DNA of 64,000 bases, from assembly GCA_902550225.1 (NCBI GenBank), contig CACCYL010000005.1:35256-99255 (forward strand). The letters run 5' to 3'. The position numbers and the translations under genes are program-made. This stretch comes from an uncultured Alphaproteobacteria bacterium (lineage in GTDB: Bacteria > Pseudomonadota > Alphaproteobacteria > Methylaequorales > Methylaequoraceae). The notes beneath the pieces were generated by a model. That model worked only from the letters and a program-made list of their open reading frames with translations, did no database searches and was not told where the DNA came from. Position 1 is the first letter of the stretch. Each line of letters begins with the position of its first letter. This document shows positions 16,106 to 24,768 of this stretch, in pieces.

Positions 16106-17876
16106 GTATCATTCTTTCTTCAATATCAATCCACTCCTTTTCAAGAGAGTTAAGTTCGAATTGTGCTTTTTTTAATTCATTTACCAAATAATTATAATTA
16201 CTTTCTTTTTTTGATGAAAAATTAGTTTTTTCTAATTCGCTTGTTAAATCAGTTATCTGATCTTCTTTATTTTGAATTTTTTTAAGAATCTTATTGATAA
16301 GTTTTTCAGAACTGATTGGTTTCTGTTTTTTGTCTTTTTTTATACTTTCATCAACAGTCTTAACGTTACATATTTCCGGTTTATTTGAAAATTTTATAAT
16401 TCCAGTACCGTCGAAAAAGAAAAATCTATGACAAGTTTTTTCTAAAAAATCAATATCATGAGAACTTATTAATGATGAACCTTTGTGCATATTTAAAAAG
16501 TCAATAAGCAAGTCAATTGTTTCGATATCAAGATCATTGGTTGGTTCGTCTAAAATTAAAATTTCATTAGGTTTAGCTAATATTTTAGCTAAGAGCAGAC
16601 GATTCCTCTCTCCACCAGACAAACTAATTAAATTTCTGTCTACGTCCTTTGGTTCAAAAAGAAAATTCTTCAAATATCCACAAATATGTATCTTCTTATT
16701 CCCAACATCGATGTAATCACCTCCGCTTGGAATCAAATTCTTTTTTATCGTTTTTTCATCCTCAAATTGCTCACCAGTTTGATCAAAGAAACTAAAGTTC
16801 AATTTCTTTCTGATTTTTATAGTTCCTGAGTCAGGTTGTATTTTGTGTGAGGCTAAATTTAAAAAAGTAGATTTTCCAATTCCATTACGTCCAATAATTC
16901 CTATTTTTTCACCTCGCATTAACTTGAAACTGAAATCATTTAAAATATTTATGAAACCATCTTTTTTTTTAAAACTTTTATTTACATTTACAAAATTGAT
17001 TAAAACATTCGGTCCGTCTTCTAATTCTGTTGCGTCATTAGATATTTTAATCTTCGAGATTGATTTCATAAATTCTTTTCTTTCTTCATCATAAGAACTT
17101 TTCATACTGAAAATATTATCTTTTCTTTTAATGTTCCTTTTTCTTCTAGCTTTTACTCCTCGATTTAACCAAGCGATTTCATCATCCAAATATTTTTTAC
17201 GATTTCTTAATTCACGTTTTTCCTGCTCAATTAAAGAATCTTGCCATATATCAAAATTAAAAAAACCCTTTGAGGATGTCTTTATTTTCCCCCTATCCAT
17301 CCAAAAGACTTTATTAGTCACATTTTTTAAAAAGTCTCTATTATGGCTTATTACTAGAAATGAACCTCTAAATTCATTGTTCAAAAAATTCTCTAGCCAT
17401 TTTATTGACTCAATGTCTAAATGATTTGTTGGCTCATCAAGCAGGAGCAAATCAGGTTTCAGAAGTAACAGTTTAGAGAGTGCTAATTTTCTTTTTTCTC
17501 CTCCCGACAACTCGTCTATAATTTTGAATTTATTTAGTTTTATTTCATTTGTGATCTTTTCAACCCTAGATTCTATAATTTCATTATCTTCTAAATTTTG
17601 CGATTTTAGGAATTCTAAAACACTTAATGGACTTGTTTGGTAGTTTTTTTGGTTTAATGTCCCAACACTGATTGAGGGACCTAACCAAAAATCTCCACTA
17701 TCTAACAATCTCGTTCCGTTTATTATCCTAAGAAGAGTTGACTTGCCAACACCATTTTTGCCAACAAGGGCTATCTTGTCGTTTTCGTGAACTGATATAG
17801 AAATATCTCTTAATAATTTAAGTTTTCCAATTGAAAAGCTTGCATCATTCAAAGAGAAGTAAACTTCCTTATTCAT
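16095..17876 (-). CDS. uup: ABC-F family ATPase, Uup-like
   Basis: This 593-residue cytosolic protein has two ABC domains and no membrane segments. Walker A motifs are GKNGVGKSTLL near residue 41 and GRNGIGKSTFL near residue 336. Signatures are LSGGEKRKLAL and LSGGERNRLLL, and Walker B motifs are LLLLDEPTNHLD and ILILDEPTNDLD. A lysine-rich linker and a C-terminal coiled coil (about 525-590) match Uup, which binds branched DNA and acts with ribosome-linked ABC-F proteins. The ATG lies only 9 bases after the 3' end of the tRNA-Gln gene, with no Shine-Dalgarno sequence, which suggests co-transcription with the tRNA. Confidence 0.93.
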   Translation of the reverse strand: MNKEVYFSLNDASFSIGKLKLLRDISISVHENDKIALVGKNGVGKSTLLRIINGTRLLDSGDFWLGPSISVGTLNQKNYQTSPLSVLEFLKSQNLEDNEIIESRVEKITNEIKLNKFKIIDELSGGEKRKLALSKLLLLKPDLLLLDEPTNHLDIESIKWLENFLNNEFRGSFLVISHNRDFLKNVTNKVFWMDRGKIKTSSKGFFNFDIWQDSLIEQEKRELRNRKKYLDDEIAWLNRGVKARRKRNIKRKDNIFSMKSSYDEERKEFMKSISKIKISNDATELEDGPNVLINFVNVNKSFKKKDGFINILNDFSFKLMRGEKIGIIGRNGIGKSTFLNLASHKIQPDSGTIKIRKKLNFSFFDQTGEQFEDEKTIKKNLIPSGGDYIDVGNKKIHICGYLKNFLFEPKDVDRNLISLSGGERNRLLLAKILAKPNEILILDEPTNDLDIETIDLLIDFLNMHKGSSLISSHDIDFLEKTCHRFFFFDGTGIIKFSNKPEICNVKTVDESIKKDKKQKPISSEKLINKILKKIQNKEDQITDLTSELEKTNFSSKKESNYNYLVNELKKAQFELNSLEKEWIDIEERMIRDD

Positions 17877-17885
17877 TTCTTTTTT

Positions 17886-17960
17886 TGGCTGGGGTGGTAG
17901 GATTCGAACCTACGAATGCCGCTACCAAAAAGCGGTGCCTTACCACTTGGCCACACCCCA
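17886..17960 (-). tRNA. trnQ: tRNA-Gln (anticodon UUG)
   Basis: The minus strand folds as a 75-base cloverleaf. The acceptor stem starts TGGGGTG and pairs with CACCCCA, followed by the discriminator G and an encoded CCA. The D arm is GGCCAAGTGGTAAGGC, the anticodon stem CCGCT/AGCGG encloses TTTTGGT giving anticodon TTG, and the T arm is GTAGG TTCGAAT CCTAC. It lies 24 bases after ispE and 9 bases before uup in the same direction, with no promoter or terminator visible in either gap. Confidence 0.98.
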
Positions 17961-17984
17961 TTAAGTTTTTAAACATAATCATTT

Positions 17985-18869
17985 TTAATATTTTATACAA
18001 GTTTTATCCTTAATATTATTTTTCAATTTCGTACTTTTTATCCAACAATTCTTAAATCTTTTAGTAGTAAGATATTCAGCCTCTTCCAATTCTTCGATAC
18101 AATCAAATAATGCAAAACAAGTTGCACCGGAACCTGTCATTCTACTTAAGACACTTCCTTTAATTTTTGATAAATATGATAAAATTTCTCCAATTATCTT
18201 AAATTGTTTTATTGCATAATTTTCCAGGTGATTAGATCTATCTTTAAAAAATTCGAGTTTAATTAAATTTGATAAGATTGTTTTATCCTCTTTATAAGAA
18301 ATATCTTTAAAATTAATATTATTAAAGATTTCTTTTGTTGATACTTCAATGTTTGGATTGACTAAAAGAACAAAATATTCTTTTACTTTTTTAGTAAATT
18401 TTATATTTTCTCCAATTCCAGTGACTAACGCTGTTTTGCCGTTATAACAGAATGGAACATCAGCTCCCAAAGATAATAACAATTCATCAAAACCATCCAC
18501 TTCTTCAAGTTTAAAAATTTCTTTTACACATGTAATAAAGGTAGCCGCATTTGAGGATCCGCCTGCCATTCCAGAAGCAATTGGTAAATTTTTTTTTAAA
18601 ACGACTTCAACATTAAAATTTCTCTCAAATAAATCTTCCAATTTTTTAAGTGTTCTATGAATTAAATTTTCTTTATTAATTAAAGAACTTGAAAATGGAC
18701 CATCCAGCTTAATTCTAAAATCATTGGATTTACTAACACAAAGCATATCTCCAAAATCACAAAAAGTCATTAGACTTTGAATATCGTGATATCCATCATT
18801 TCTTTTATTTTTGACTTCAAGGAATAAATTTATCTTTGCAGGTGACAGTTTTGTTATCGTAATAGTCAA
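17985..18869 (-). CDS. ispE: 4-diphosphocytidyl-2-C-methyl-D-erythritol kinase
   Basis: IspE phosphorylates CDP-methylerythritol in the MEP route to isoprenoid precursors. It is a GHMP kinase of 294 residues. PAKINLFLEV is at residues 10-19, the ATP loop PIASGMAGGSSNAA lies near residue 96, and the third GHMP motif is MTGSGATCFALF. It follows the TPR protein gene after 3 bases and precedes tRNA-Gln in the same direction. MEP-pathway products feed the ubiquinone and haem-modifying prenyltransferases encoded elsewhere in the window (ubiA, ctaB). Confidence 0.95.
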   Translation of the reverse strand: MTITITKLSPAKINLFLEVKNKRNDGYHDIQSLMTFCDFGDMLCVSKSNDFRIKLDGPFSSSLINKENLIHRTLKKLEDLFERNFNVEVVLKKNLPIASGMAGGSSNAATFITCVKEIFKLEEVDGFDELLLSLGADVPFCYNGKTALVTGIGENIKFTKKVKEYFVLLVNPNIEVSTKEIFNNINFKDISYKEDKTILSNLIKLEFFKDRSNHLENYAIKQFKIIGEILSYLSKIKGSVLSRMTGSGATCFALFDCIEELEEAEYLTTKRFKNCWIKSTKLKNNIKDKTCIKY

Positions 18870-18872
18870 CTT

Positions 18873-20543
18873 TTAGAGTCCATTTTTAATCTTAGAATTA
18901 ATTAGATTTTTCTTCTTAAATTGAGGATCTAAAATCAATACTCTTTTCCATTGTGATTTTGCTTCACTCTGTCTTCCTGCCTTCCAGTAGGCATCTCCCA
19001 AATGATCATTTAGAGTTGCATCATCAGGAAGAATTGAAACTGCTTTTTCTAGAAAAAATATCGACTTGTCGGTTTGATCTGATAAGAAGAATGCCCACCC
19101 TAGCGAATCTATTATATACGCATCATCAGGTTCAATTTCAACAGCCTTCTTCAGCAATAAAAGAGCTTTTTCTACGTTTTTATTTCTATCCAACCAACTG
19201 TAAGCAAGATAATTGAGTATATACGGATCATCAGGATTAAGTCTCATTGCCTCTTTTAAATCCTTTTCAGCTTTATTCCAGTCATTCATTCTTTCATAAG
19301 AAATACCCCTGGAATAAAAAATATTCCAATTTGCTGATAATGATTTATTGTTTATAATTTCAGAATAAATCTTAACCGCTTTTTCATATTGTTCTAATTT
19401 TCGGTACTTATTGGCTAATAAAATTTTCATTTCAACTTTATCAGGATATGTTTGGGTGAATTTTTTTAAATCTAAAATAAATTCCTCGTCCTTATTTAGA
19501 TCTTCAAATAAAGAGAGTTTCATTCTCAAAAACTTATAATAATAGAGATTGTCGGTATTTAGGTTATTTGCGTAATTTATACCGAGATTCTTATAACCAA
19601 GTTTTTCATAGTTTCCTAAAAGTAAGAGTTTCATTGCATTAAAATCAGGTCTCAACTTTAATGATATTTTTCCAAAAAAGGTCGAATACTTATAAAGATC
19701 TTTTGAAAAAAACCAACTAGAAATGTTATACAAAACTTCTGCCATTCCATCTTGTTTGTTCTCTACAGGATTCAGAAGTTTTTGATTATTTAATAAGTAA
19801 TTCAAGTCAAAATTTTTAATATTAAGATCGTAAGAATTAATCTGTTTTAAGATATTTTTTGCAGATTTTTTTTCCTCTTGAATTGCATTCAGTAGAAGCA
19901 ACTCCTTAATTCTGTAAGAAACAAATTTCTCATCTTCTATCTTGTTAAAAAAATTTTGAGCTTCTTTTTTTTCTCCTTTTAATTTTAAGATAAGTGCAGA
20001 ATGAAGACAAATCAGTGGAACGCAATTATTATCATTTGATATTTCAATATTTTCCTTATCATAATTTTTCCATATCAATATTGAATTCATGAAATTTGAA
20101 TCAAGATACTTATAATCCACCTTTTTGAGATATTGATCCGAATCTTGACCATTTACAAAACTAAGAAAAAATTTAAAAAGATTGGCTGAAAAATTATCTC
20201 TGTCTTTTTCCAATAAAATAGAACTTATTTCCTCTGCTTTTGTCCATTCATCAAAAATTACTGATTCAAAAAAAACTTCTTCTAGACTAGCATCTTCTAT
20301 TTTCTTTAAATCGATTTGCTTTAAAAGGATTTTAAGATTTTCTAAATCTCTATTATCTTTTGCATAATCCCAAGATAAATAGCTTCCGTATTTACTAGAT
20401 TTAAAATCATTTGTGTAGCCTTTAAACGTTATTGATAAAAAAATAATAACAGTTAAAATTAGTTTACATATTAGTATAGTTAGGCCCTCCTCCTCCTTCA
20501 GGAGTAATCCAATTAATATTTTGTAATGGATCCTTGATATCAC
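18873..20543 (-). CDS. Tetratricopeptide repeat protein, exported or membrane-anchored
   Basis: The protein has a hydrophobic N-terminal segment (about residues 22-42, LICKLILTVIIFLSI) that looks like a signal peptide or anchor. The C-terminal 200 residues carry at least four TPR units with the usual pattern (for example AEKDLKEAMRLNPDDPYILNYLAYSWLDR). A tetratricopeptide protein upstream of ispE is common in alphaproteobacteria. The only standard in-frame start is GTG at 20543, which gives an 80-base overlap with the ETF-QO gene and a long leader before the hydrophobic segment. A non-standard ATA or ATT start just after a GGAGGAGGAGGG purine run at about 20482-20493 is an alternative. Function unknown. 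Confidence 0.85.
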   Translation of the reverse strand: MISRIHYKILIGLLLKEEEGLTILICKLILTVIIFLSITFKGYTNDFKSSKYGSYLSWDYAKDNRDLENLKILLKQIDLKKIEDASLEEVFFESVIFDEWTKAEEISSILLEKDRDNFSANLFKFFLSFVNGQDSDQYLKKVDYKYLDSNFMNSILIWKNYDKENIEISNDNNCVPLICLHSALILKLKGEKKEAQNFFNKIEDEKFVSYRIKELLLLNAIQEEKKSAKNILKQINSYDLNIKNFDLNYLLNNQKLLNPVENKQDGMAEVLYNISSWFFSKDLYKYSTFFGKISLKLRPDFNAMKLLLLGNYEKLGYKNLGINYANNLNTDNLYYYKFLRMKLSLFEDLNKDEEFILDLKKFTQTYPDKVEMKILLANKYRKLEQYEKAVKIYSEIINNKSLSANWNIFYSRGISYERMNDWNKAEKDLKEAMRLNPDDPYILNYLAYSWLDRNKNVEKALLLLKKAVEIEPDDAYIIDSLGWAFFLSDQTDKSIFFLEKAVSILPDDATLNDHLGDAYWKAGRQSEAKSQWKRVLILDPQFKKKNLINSKIKNGL

Positions 20544-22110
20544 AAGTTTTACAATGAATGCAGTTTTGAGAGTTAATATTCAATTTTGGTGAACCGTTAT
20601 CATAAAGTATTTCATACACTCCAGCAGGACAATATCGTTGTTCTGGTGAATCGTATAGTAAAAGGTTATTTGAGATTGCAAGTTTTTCATCATTTAATTT
20701 CAAATGACAAGGTTGGTTTTCTTCGTGATAAGTTGAAGTAAAAGATACATTTGTTAATCTATCAAAAGTAATTTTTCCATCTGGCTTAGGGTATTTGATT
20801 ATTTTGGCTTCATCTTTCTTTTTCAATGCTAGATGATCCTCTTCCGCGTGTTTTAAAGTCCAAGGAGCTTTTCCTCTGAAAATTATTTGATCTATTCCAG
20901 AAAGCATCATACCAATCTTCAAACCGTATTTAAAGGATGGTCTTACATTCCTCGCATTTTTAAGCTCTTGACCTGCCCATGAATTCATAAATGATTTATT
21001 TAAATTTGATATCTCATCATTTCGACTGTCTGATATCAATTCTTTAAAAACCAAATCTGATGCTATCATACCTGATTTCATTGCTGTATGTGTCCCTTTA
21101 ATTTTTGGCGTATTAAGTGTTCCAGCATCACAACCTAAAATAGCTCCACCTGGAAAAGAAAGTTTAGGTAATGATTGAAATCCTCCCTCATTTAATGCTC
21201 TTGCACCATAAGATATTCTTCTACCACCTTCGAAAATGTTTTTTATTTTGGGATGCAGCTTAAATCTCTGAAATTCCTCATATGGAGACAAATGAGGGTT
21301 TTTATAATCTAACCCAATAACAAAACCGAATGAAACTAAATTTTTATCTAAATGGTATAAAAATGATCCACCATATGTTTCATTGTCCAAAGGCCAGCCA
21401 ATAGAGTGAAATACTTCTCCAGGGTTAGAGTTTTCGGGTTTAACCTCCCATAACTCCTTCAATCCAATTCCGTATGTCTGATGTTGAGAATTTTGTCTTA
21501 GATTAAATTGATTTATAAGTCTTTTACCTAAATGTCCTCTGCATCCTTCAGCAAATAAAGTATATTTAGAATGAATTTCAATTCCGGGCTCAAAATTGGG
21601 GCCTCTTTCACCATTTTTGTCTATCCCTAAGTCACCAGTTATAATTCCATTTAGCTTGTCATTTTCTATTAATAATTCTGATGCGCTGAAGCCTGGATAT
21701 ATCTCTACACCCAAATCTTCAGCCTTTTTTGCCAGCCACTTACAGAAATTTCCAAGAGATATTATAAAGTTTCCTTTATTATGCATTACAGATGGAGTAA
21801 AAATTCCAGGGATTTCATAAGAGTCTGTTTCAGTTAGAAACTTAAGAGATTCCTTTTTTACTGAGACTTTGACAGGACATTCTTGGTCAGTTTTCCAGTC
21901 TTCAATCAATTCATTAAGTGCTCTAGGTTCGAGTATCGCTCCAGATAGAATATGTGCACCAACTTCAGAACCTTTTTCTACAACACAAACAGATAATTCT
22001 TTACCATTTTTTTTACATAATTTTTTAAAATTTATTGCTGCGGACAAACCTGAGGGCCCTGCGCCTACAATCACAAGATCGTAATTCATTTTTTCTCTTG
22101 TAATATTCAT
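20464..22110 (-). CDS. etfD: Electron transfer flavoprotein-ubiquinone oxidoreductase
   Basis: ETF-QO passes electrons from reduced ETF (fed by acyl-CoA and dimethylglycine-type dehydrogenases) to ubiquinone at the inner membrane. The 548-residue protein has an FAD-binding VIVGAGPSGLSAAIN near residue 12, an internal GGAILGCDAG flavin motif, and a C-terminal 4Fe-4S ferredoxin-like domain with CIHCKTC, an earlier C in RYCPAG, and the typical ending WITPEGGGGPNYTNM. It is divergent from the uracil-DNA glycosylase gene by 55 bases and leads the transcript towards TPR-ispE-tRNA-Gln-uup. Confidence 0.97.
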   Translation of the reverse strand: MNITREKMNYDLVIVGAGPSGLSAAINFKKLCKKNGKELSVCVVEKGSEVGAHILSGAILEPRALNELIEDWKTDQECPVKVSVKKESLKFLTETDSYEIPGIFTPSVMHNKGNFIISLGNFCKWLAKKAEDLGVEIYPGFSASELLIENDKLNGIITGDLGIDKNGERGPNFEPGIEIHSKYTLFAEGCRGHLGKRLINQFNLRQNSQHQTYGIGLKELWEVKPENSNPGEVFHSIGWPLDNETYGGSFLYHLDKNLVSFGFVIGLDYKNPHLSPYEEFQRFKLHPKIKNIFEGGRRISYGARALNEGGFQSLPKLSFPGGAILGCDAGTLNTPKIKGTHTAMKSGMIASDLVFKELISDSRNDEISNLNKSFMNSWAGQELKNARNVRPSFKYGLKIGMMLSGIDQIIFRGKAPWTLKHAEEDHLALKKKDEAKIIKYPKPDGKITFDRLTNVSFTSTYHEENQPCHLKLNDEKLAISNNLLLYDSPEQRYCPAGVYEILYDNGSPKLNINSQNCIHCKTCDIKDPLQNINWITPEGGGGPNYTNM

Positions 22111-22165
22111 TTATTTTCTTCCACTATAAATTTATATTATAATAATTGTTATTAAATATATATTA

Positions 22166-22918
22166 ATGAATATTAAAAACATAAAGTCTTTTATTGAATT
22201 TTATAAATTTTTAGGAATCACAGATTGCATTTCTCCAGTTCAAAGAAATAAGATGAAATTAAATGTTGATTCTAAAAAAAACATTAAAAAAATGAAAGAA
22301 AGCAAAAAAACCGAAAAAATAATAGAATCAAAGTTAGCAGCTATTAATAACCTTAAATCTCTTATATTCGATCTTGATTGCAGTTTAAAAGATGTAGCAA
22401 CAAATCTTGTTCTTTATGACGGAAATTATGATGCAAACATTATGTTCATTGGAGAAGCACCAGGAGCTAATGAGGACATTGAAGGAAAACCATTTGTAGG
22501 AGAGGCGGGTAAATTATTGGATAAAATGCTTTCATTTATCAATTTATCAAGAAACAATATTTACATTACCAACATGGTTTTTTGGCGTCCACCCGGTAAT
22601 AGAACCCCAAACGAAAAAGAAATATCCGTTTGTCTTCCATATACTAAAAAACATATAAAAATAATTAAACCAAAACTGTTAGTTTTTGTCGGAGGTATTG
22701 CTGCGAAAAATTTGTTGAACTTAAAGGAAGGAATAACAAAAATTCGAGGCAAAAAACACATTTATGAAGACAAAGAAAATGATTTAAAGATTGAAGCTAG
22801 AGCTATTTTTCATCCAGCATATTTAATGAGAAATCCAATTGAGAAAAAAACTATGTGGGATGATTTATTAGAGATTGACGAATTTATTAATTCTAATAAT
22901 ATTTTGCAAGATGAATAA
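22166..22918 (+). CDS. Family 4-like uracil-DNA glycosylase lacking a full iron-sulfur ligand set
   Basis: This is a uracil-DNA glycosylase superfamily protein of 250 residues that removes uracil from DNA. The catalytic region reads MFIGEAPGANEDIEGKPFVGEAGKLLDKML, followed by ITNMVFWRPPGNRTPNEKEISVCLPY and the C-terminal FHPAYLMRNP. Typical family 4 enzymes hold a 4Fe-4S cluster with four cysteines. This protein has only three cysteines in all (TDC, LDC, VCL), and the usual KCRPP reads FWRPP, so the cluster is probably absent, as described for a Bradyrhizobium enzyme class. A lysine-rich 40-residue segment precedes the domain. The last 8 bases overlap moaB. Confidence 0.9.
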   Translation: MNIKNIKSFIEFYKFLGITDCISPVQRNKMKLNVDSKKNIKKMKESKKTEKIIESKLAAINNLKSLIFDLDCSLKDVATNLVLYDGNYDANIMFIGEAPGANEDIEGKPFVGEAGKLLDKMLSFINLSRNNIYITNMVFWRPPGNRTPNEKEISVCLPYTKKHIKIIKPKLLVFVGGIAAKNLLNLKEGITKIRGKKHIYEDKENDLKIEARAIFHPAYLMRNPIEKKTMWDDLLEIDEFINSNNILQDE

Positions 22919-23432
22919 TGAATCTCAACCATTCAAAAGTTTAAATATTTCTATATTGATCATTTCTGATACGAGAACAGTGTCCTCTGACAAATCAGGT
23001 AAAATTCTTGAAGATAGAATAAAAGAATCTGGGCATATTTTAATCAGTAAATTGTTTGTTAAAGACGAACCAACTCTTATTAAAGAAGAAATATCTAAAA
23101 TTCTAAAAAAAAAAAGTACGCATGTTATTATTTCTTCAGGTGGTACAGGGTTGACTGGAAGGGATTCTACTCCAGAAGTTTTAAAAGAAATTATTACAAA
23201 AGAAATACCTGGATTTGGTGAAATATTTAGGTACATAAGTTTTAAAAAAATTGGCACCTCTTCTCTTCAATCTCGAGCAATTGCTGGATTGGTAAATAAA
23301 ACTTTTATCTTTGCATTACCTGGTTCACCAAGTGCATGCAAAGATGCATGGGATGAAATCATTAAATTTCAGTTGGACTCGACAACAAAGCCCTGTAACT
23401 TAGTCGAATTGATGCCAAGATTAGATGAATGA
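22911..23432 (+). CDS. moaB: Molybdenum cofactor biosynthesis protein MoaB
   Basis: MoaB/MogA-family proteins adenylylate molybdopterin during molybdenum cofactor assembly. The MPT-binding motif SSGGTGLTGRDSTPE and the following IPGFGEIFR and ALPGSPSACKDAWDEII are intact. The ATG at 22911 overlaps the end of the glycosylase gene and gives a start matching the family. An in-frame ATG at 22875 would add 12 hydrophobic residues and is less likely. No other molybdenum cofactor genes are in the window. Confidence 0.92.
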   Translation: MNNESQPFKSLNISILIISDTRTVSSDKSGKILEDRIKESGHILISKLFVKDEPTLIKEEISKILKKKSTHVIISSGGTGLTGRDSTPEVLKEIITKEIPGFGEIFRYISFKKIGTSSLQSRAIAGLVNKTFIFALPGSPSACKDAWDEIIKFQLDSTTKPCNLVELMPRLDE

Positions 23433-23460
23433 GAAAGCAATTTTAAAGAGCCTGCTTTTT

Positions 23461-24054
23461 TTAAAAGCGATTTTCAGTAGCTTTTTTAAAAGAATTAATT
23501 TCTGCTTCATTGTGCATACAACAAGAAGTAATTGGATATTTCTCCTTAATCTCTTGAGTTAATCTATCGTCATCAGAACTCGGTTGGACATACATTATGC
23601 AATCTATCATGTGGACAACTCCATTGTCCCCAATGAGATTTTCTTGAACAACAACCATATCTTTTACAAATAGATTCCGACTTTTATATATTTGCAGTGG
23701 TTTGTTACTAACTGTTATTTGGGTTGTTACTCTTTCGTCAATGTCAAGACTTGTTTTATGCCCCGTCATAATGTGATCCATAAGTATGTTCTTAGTTAAG
23801 AATTCGTCATTTAATATTTCATCTTTTAGGAGCTTTGGTGCTTCCTTAAAAGCCTTGTTACTTGGAGCAAATATTGTCCAGTTCCAAGGAAGTTTTTTTT
23901 CTAAAACTCTATCTAAACCTGTTTTTTCTATATATGAATTGAAAGTAGTGAGATCTTTATTTTTGGAAATTACATCTAACACACTTTTAGACAAGGTTAT
24001 ATTAGAAAAGAAAAGCAAGTTACAGATGATCAGGTATATACTAATCCTAGTCAT
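23461..24054 (-). CDS. Secreted fasciclin (FAS1) domain protein
   Basis: The protein has a signal peptide from the chosen ATG (MTRISIYLIICNLLFFSNITLS) and one FAS1 domain. The two conserved FAS1 boxes are visible: WTIFAPSNKAFKEAP (H1) and a later NGVVHMIDCIMYVQP (H2), with a YH-like DHIMTGH between them. FAS1 proteins mediate adhesion or matrix contacts; the bacterial role is generally unknown. A longer form starting at 24105 is possible, but its first 17 residues are polar and would bury the signal. A C-terminal CCMHNEAE stretch with paired cysteines follows the domain. It stands alone on the minus strand, convergent with moaB. Confidence 0.88.
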   Translation of the reverse strand: MTRISIYLIICNLLFFSNITLSKSVLDVISKNKDLTTFNSYIEKTGLDRVLEKKLPWNWTIFAPSNKAFKEAPKLLKDEILNDEFLTKNILMDHIMTGHKTSLDIDERVTTQITVSNKPLQIYKSRNLFVKDMVVVQENLIGDNGVVHMIDCIMYVQPSSDDDRLTQEIKEKYPITSCCMHNEAEINSFKKATENRF

Positions 24055-24171
24055 ATTTTTTAAGTTAAAAAATCCTTTAAGTATATTGTCTTTATAGTGT
24101 TTCATTATTTGTAAATTAATATTTTAAATCTAATTGAATTTATCTAAAATATCAATAAATCAAAAATTTGG

Positions 24172-24768
24172 TTGTTATTAGTTAAATTGTTATTGGATGA
24201 TATTAAAAATCAAGTAATCGGGATAGATGAAGTAGGTCGAGGCGCTTTTTGTGGACCAGTAGTGTCTTGTTCAGTTCTTTTAGAAAAAAAAATTTTAAAT
24301 AATAATTTGGTTTTTCAGATTACAGATTCAAAAAAATTGAATCATAAAAAAAGAATAATATTATCAAAGTTCATCAAAGAACATTCCTCTTACTCTATTG
24401 GAGTTGCTAACAATATCGAAATAGATGAAATGAATATTCTTCGAGCTACAAATCTTTCAATGATAAGATCTTATGAAAAATTTAAAGAAACTGAAAATTT
24501 AATCAAGATAGACGGATTAAAAACTTTTTCATTAAATGAAAAAACTACTTTTATAAAAAACGGTGATCAAATATCTATTAGCATCGCAGCTGCATCAATA
24601 ATAGCAAAAACTTGGAGAGACAGATTAATGACTCGTTATTCAAGAATATATCCTATGTATGGTTGGGAAAGAAATAAAGGATATGGAACACATGAACATA
24701 GAAATGCGATAAAAAAATTTGGACTAACAAAAATTCATAGAAAAAGTTTTTTACGTAACTTGATATGA
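24172..24768 (+). CDS. rnhB: Ribonuclease HII
   Basis: RNase HII removes RNA from RNA-DNA hybrids and single ribonucleotides from DNA. The metal-binding carboxylates are in IGIDEVGRGAFCGPV (D and E), with DSKKL, IKIDG and SISIAAASIIAKTWRDRLM following, and the closing GTHEHRNAI. The protein is 198 residues. No ATG is available at the right place: TTG at 24172 is used here, with further in-frame TTG codons at 24187 and 24193, and none has a clear ribosome-binding site. The 3' end overlaps the histidine kinase gene by 18 bases. Confidence 0.95.
   Translation: MLLVKLLLDDIKNQVIGIDEVGRGAFCGPVVSCSVLLEKKILNNNLVFQITDSKKLNHKKRIILSKFIKEHSSYSIGVANNIEIDEMNILRATNLSMIRSYEKFKETENLIKIDGLKTFSLNEKTTFIKNGDQISISIAAASIIAKTWRDRLMTRYSRIYPMYGWERNKGYGTHEHRNAIKKFGLTKIHRKSFLRNLI

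Noticed and set aside
17831..18013. Open frame encoding a GFEPTN...WPHP-type peptide across tRNA-Gln
   Set aside because: It is the antisense translation of the tRNA gene, a well-known artefact of tRNA regions, and has no start context or homology to real proteins.
23433..23460. AAAGCA...TGCTTTTTTT as an intrinsic terminator of moaB
   Set aside because: The stem is only 6 base pairs with a 13-base loop, too weak to report as a feature in such AT-rich sequence.
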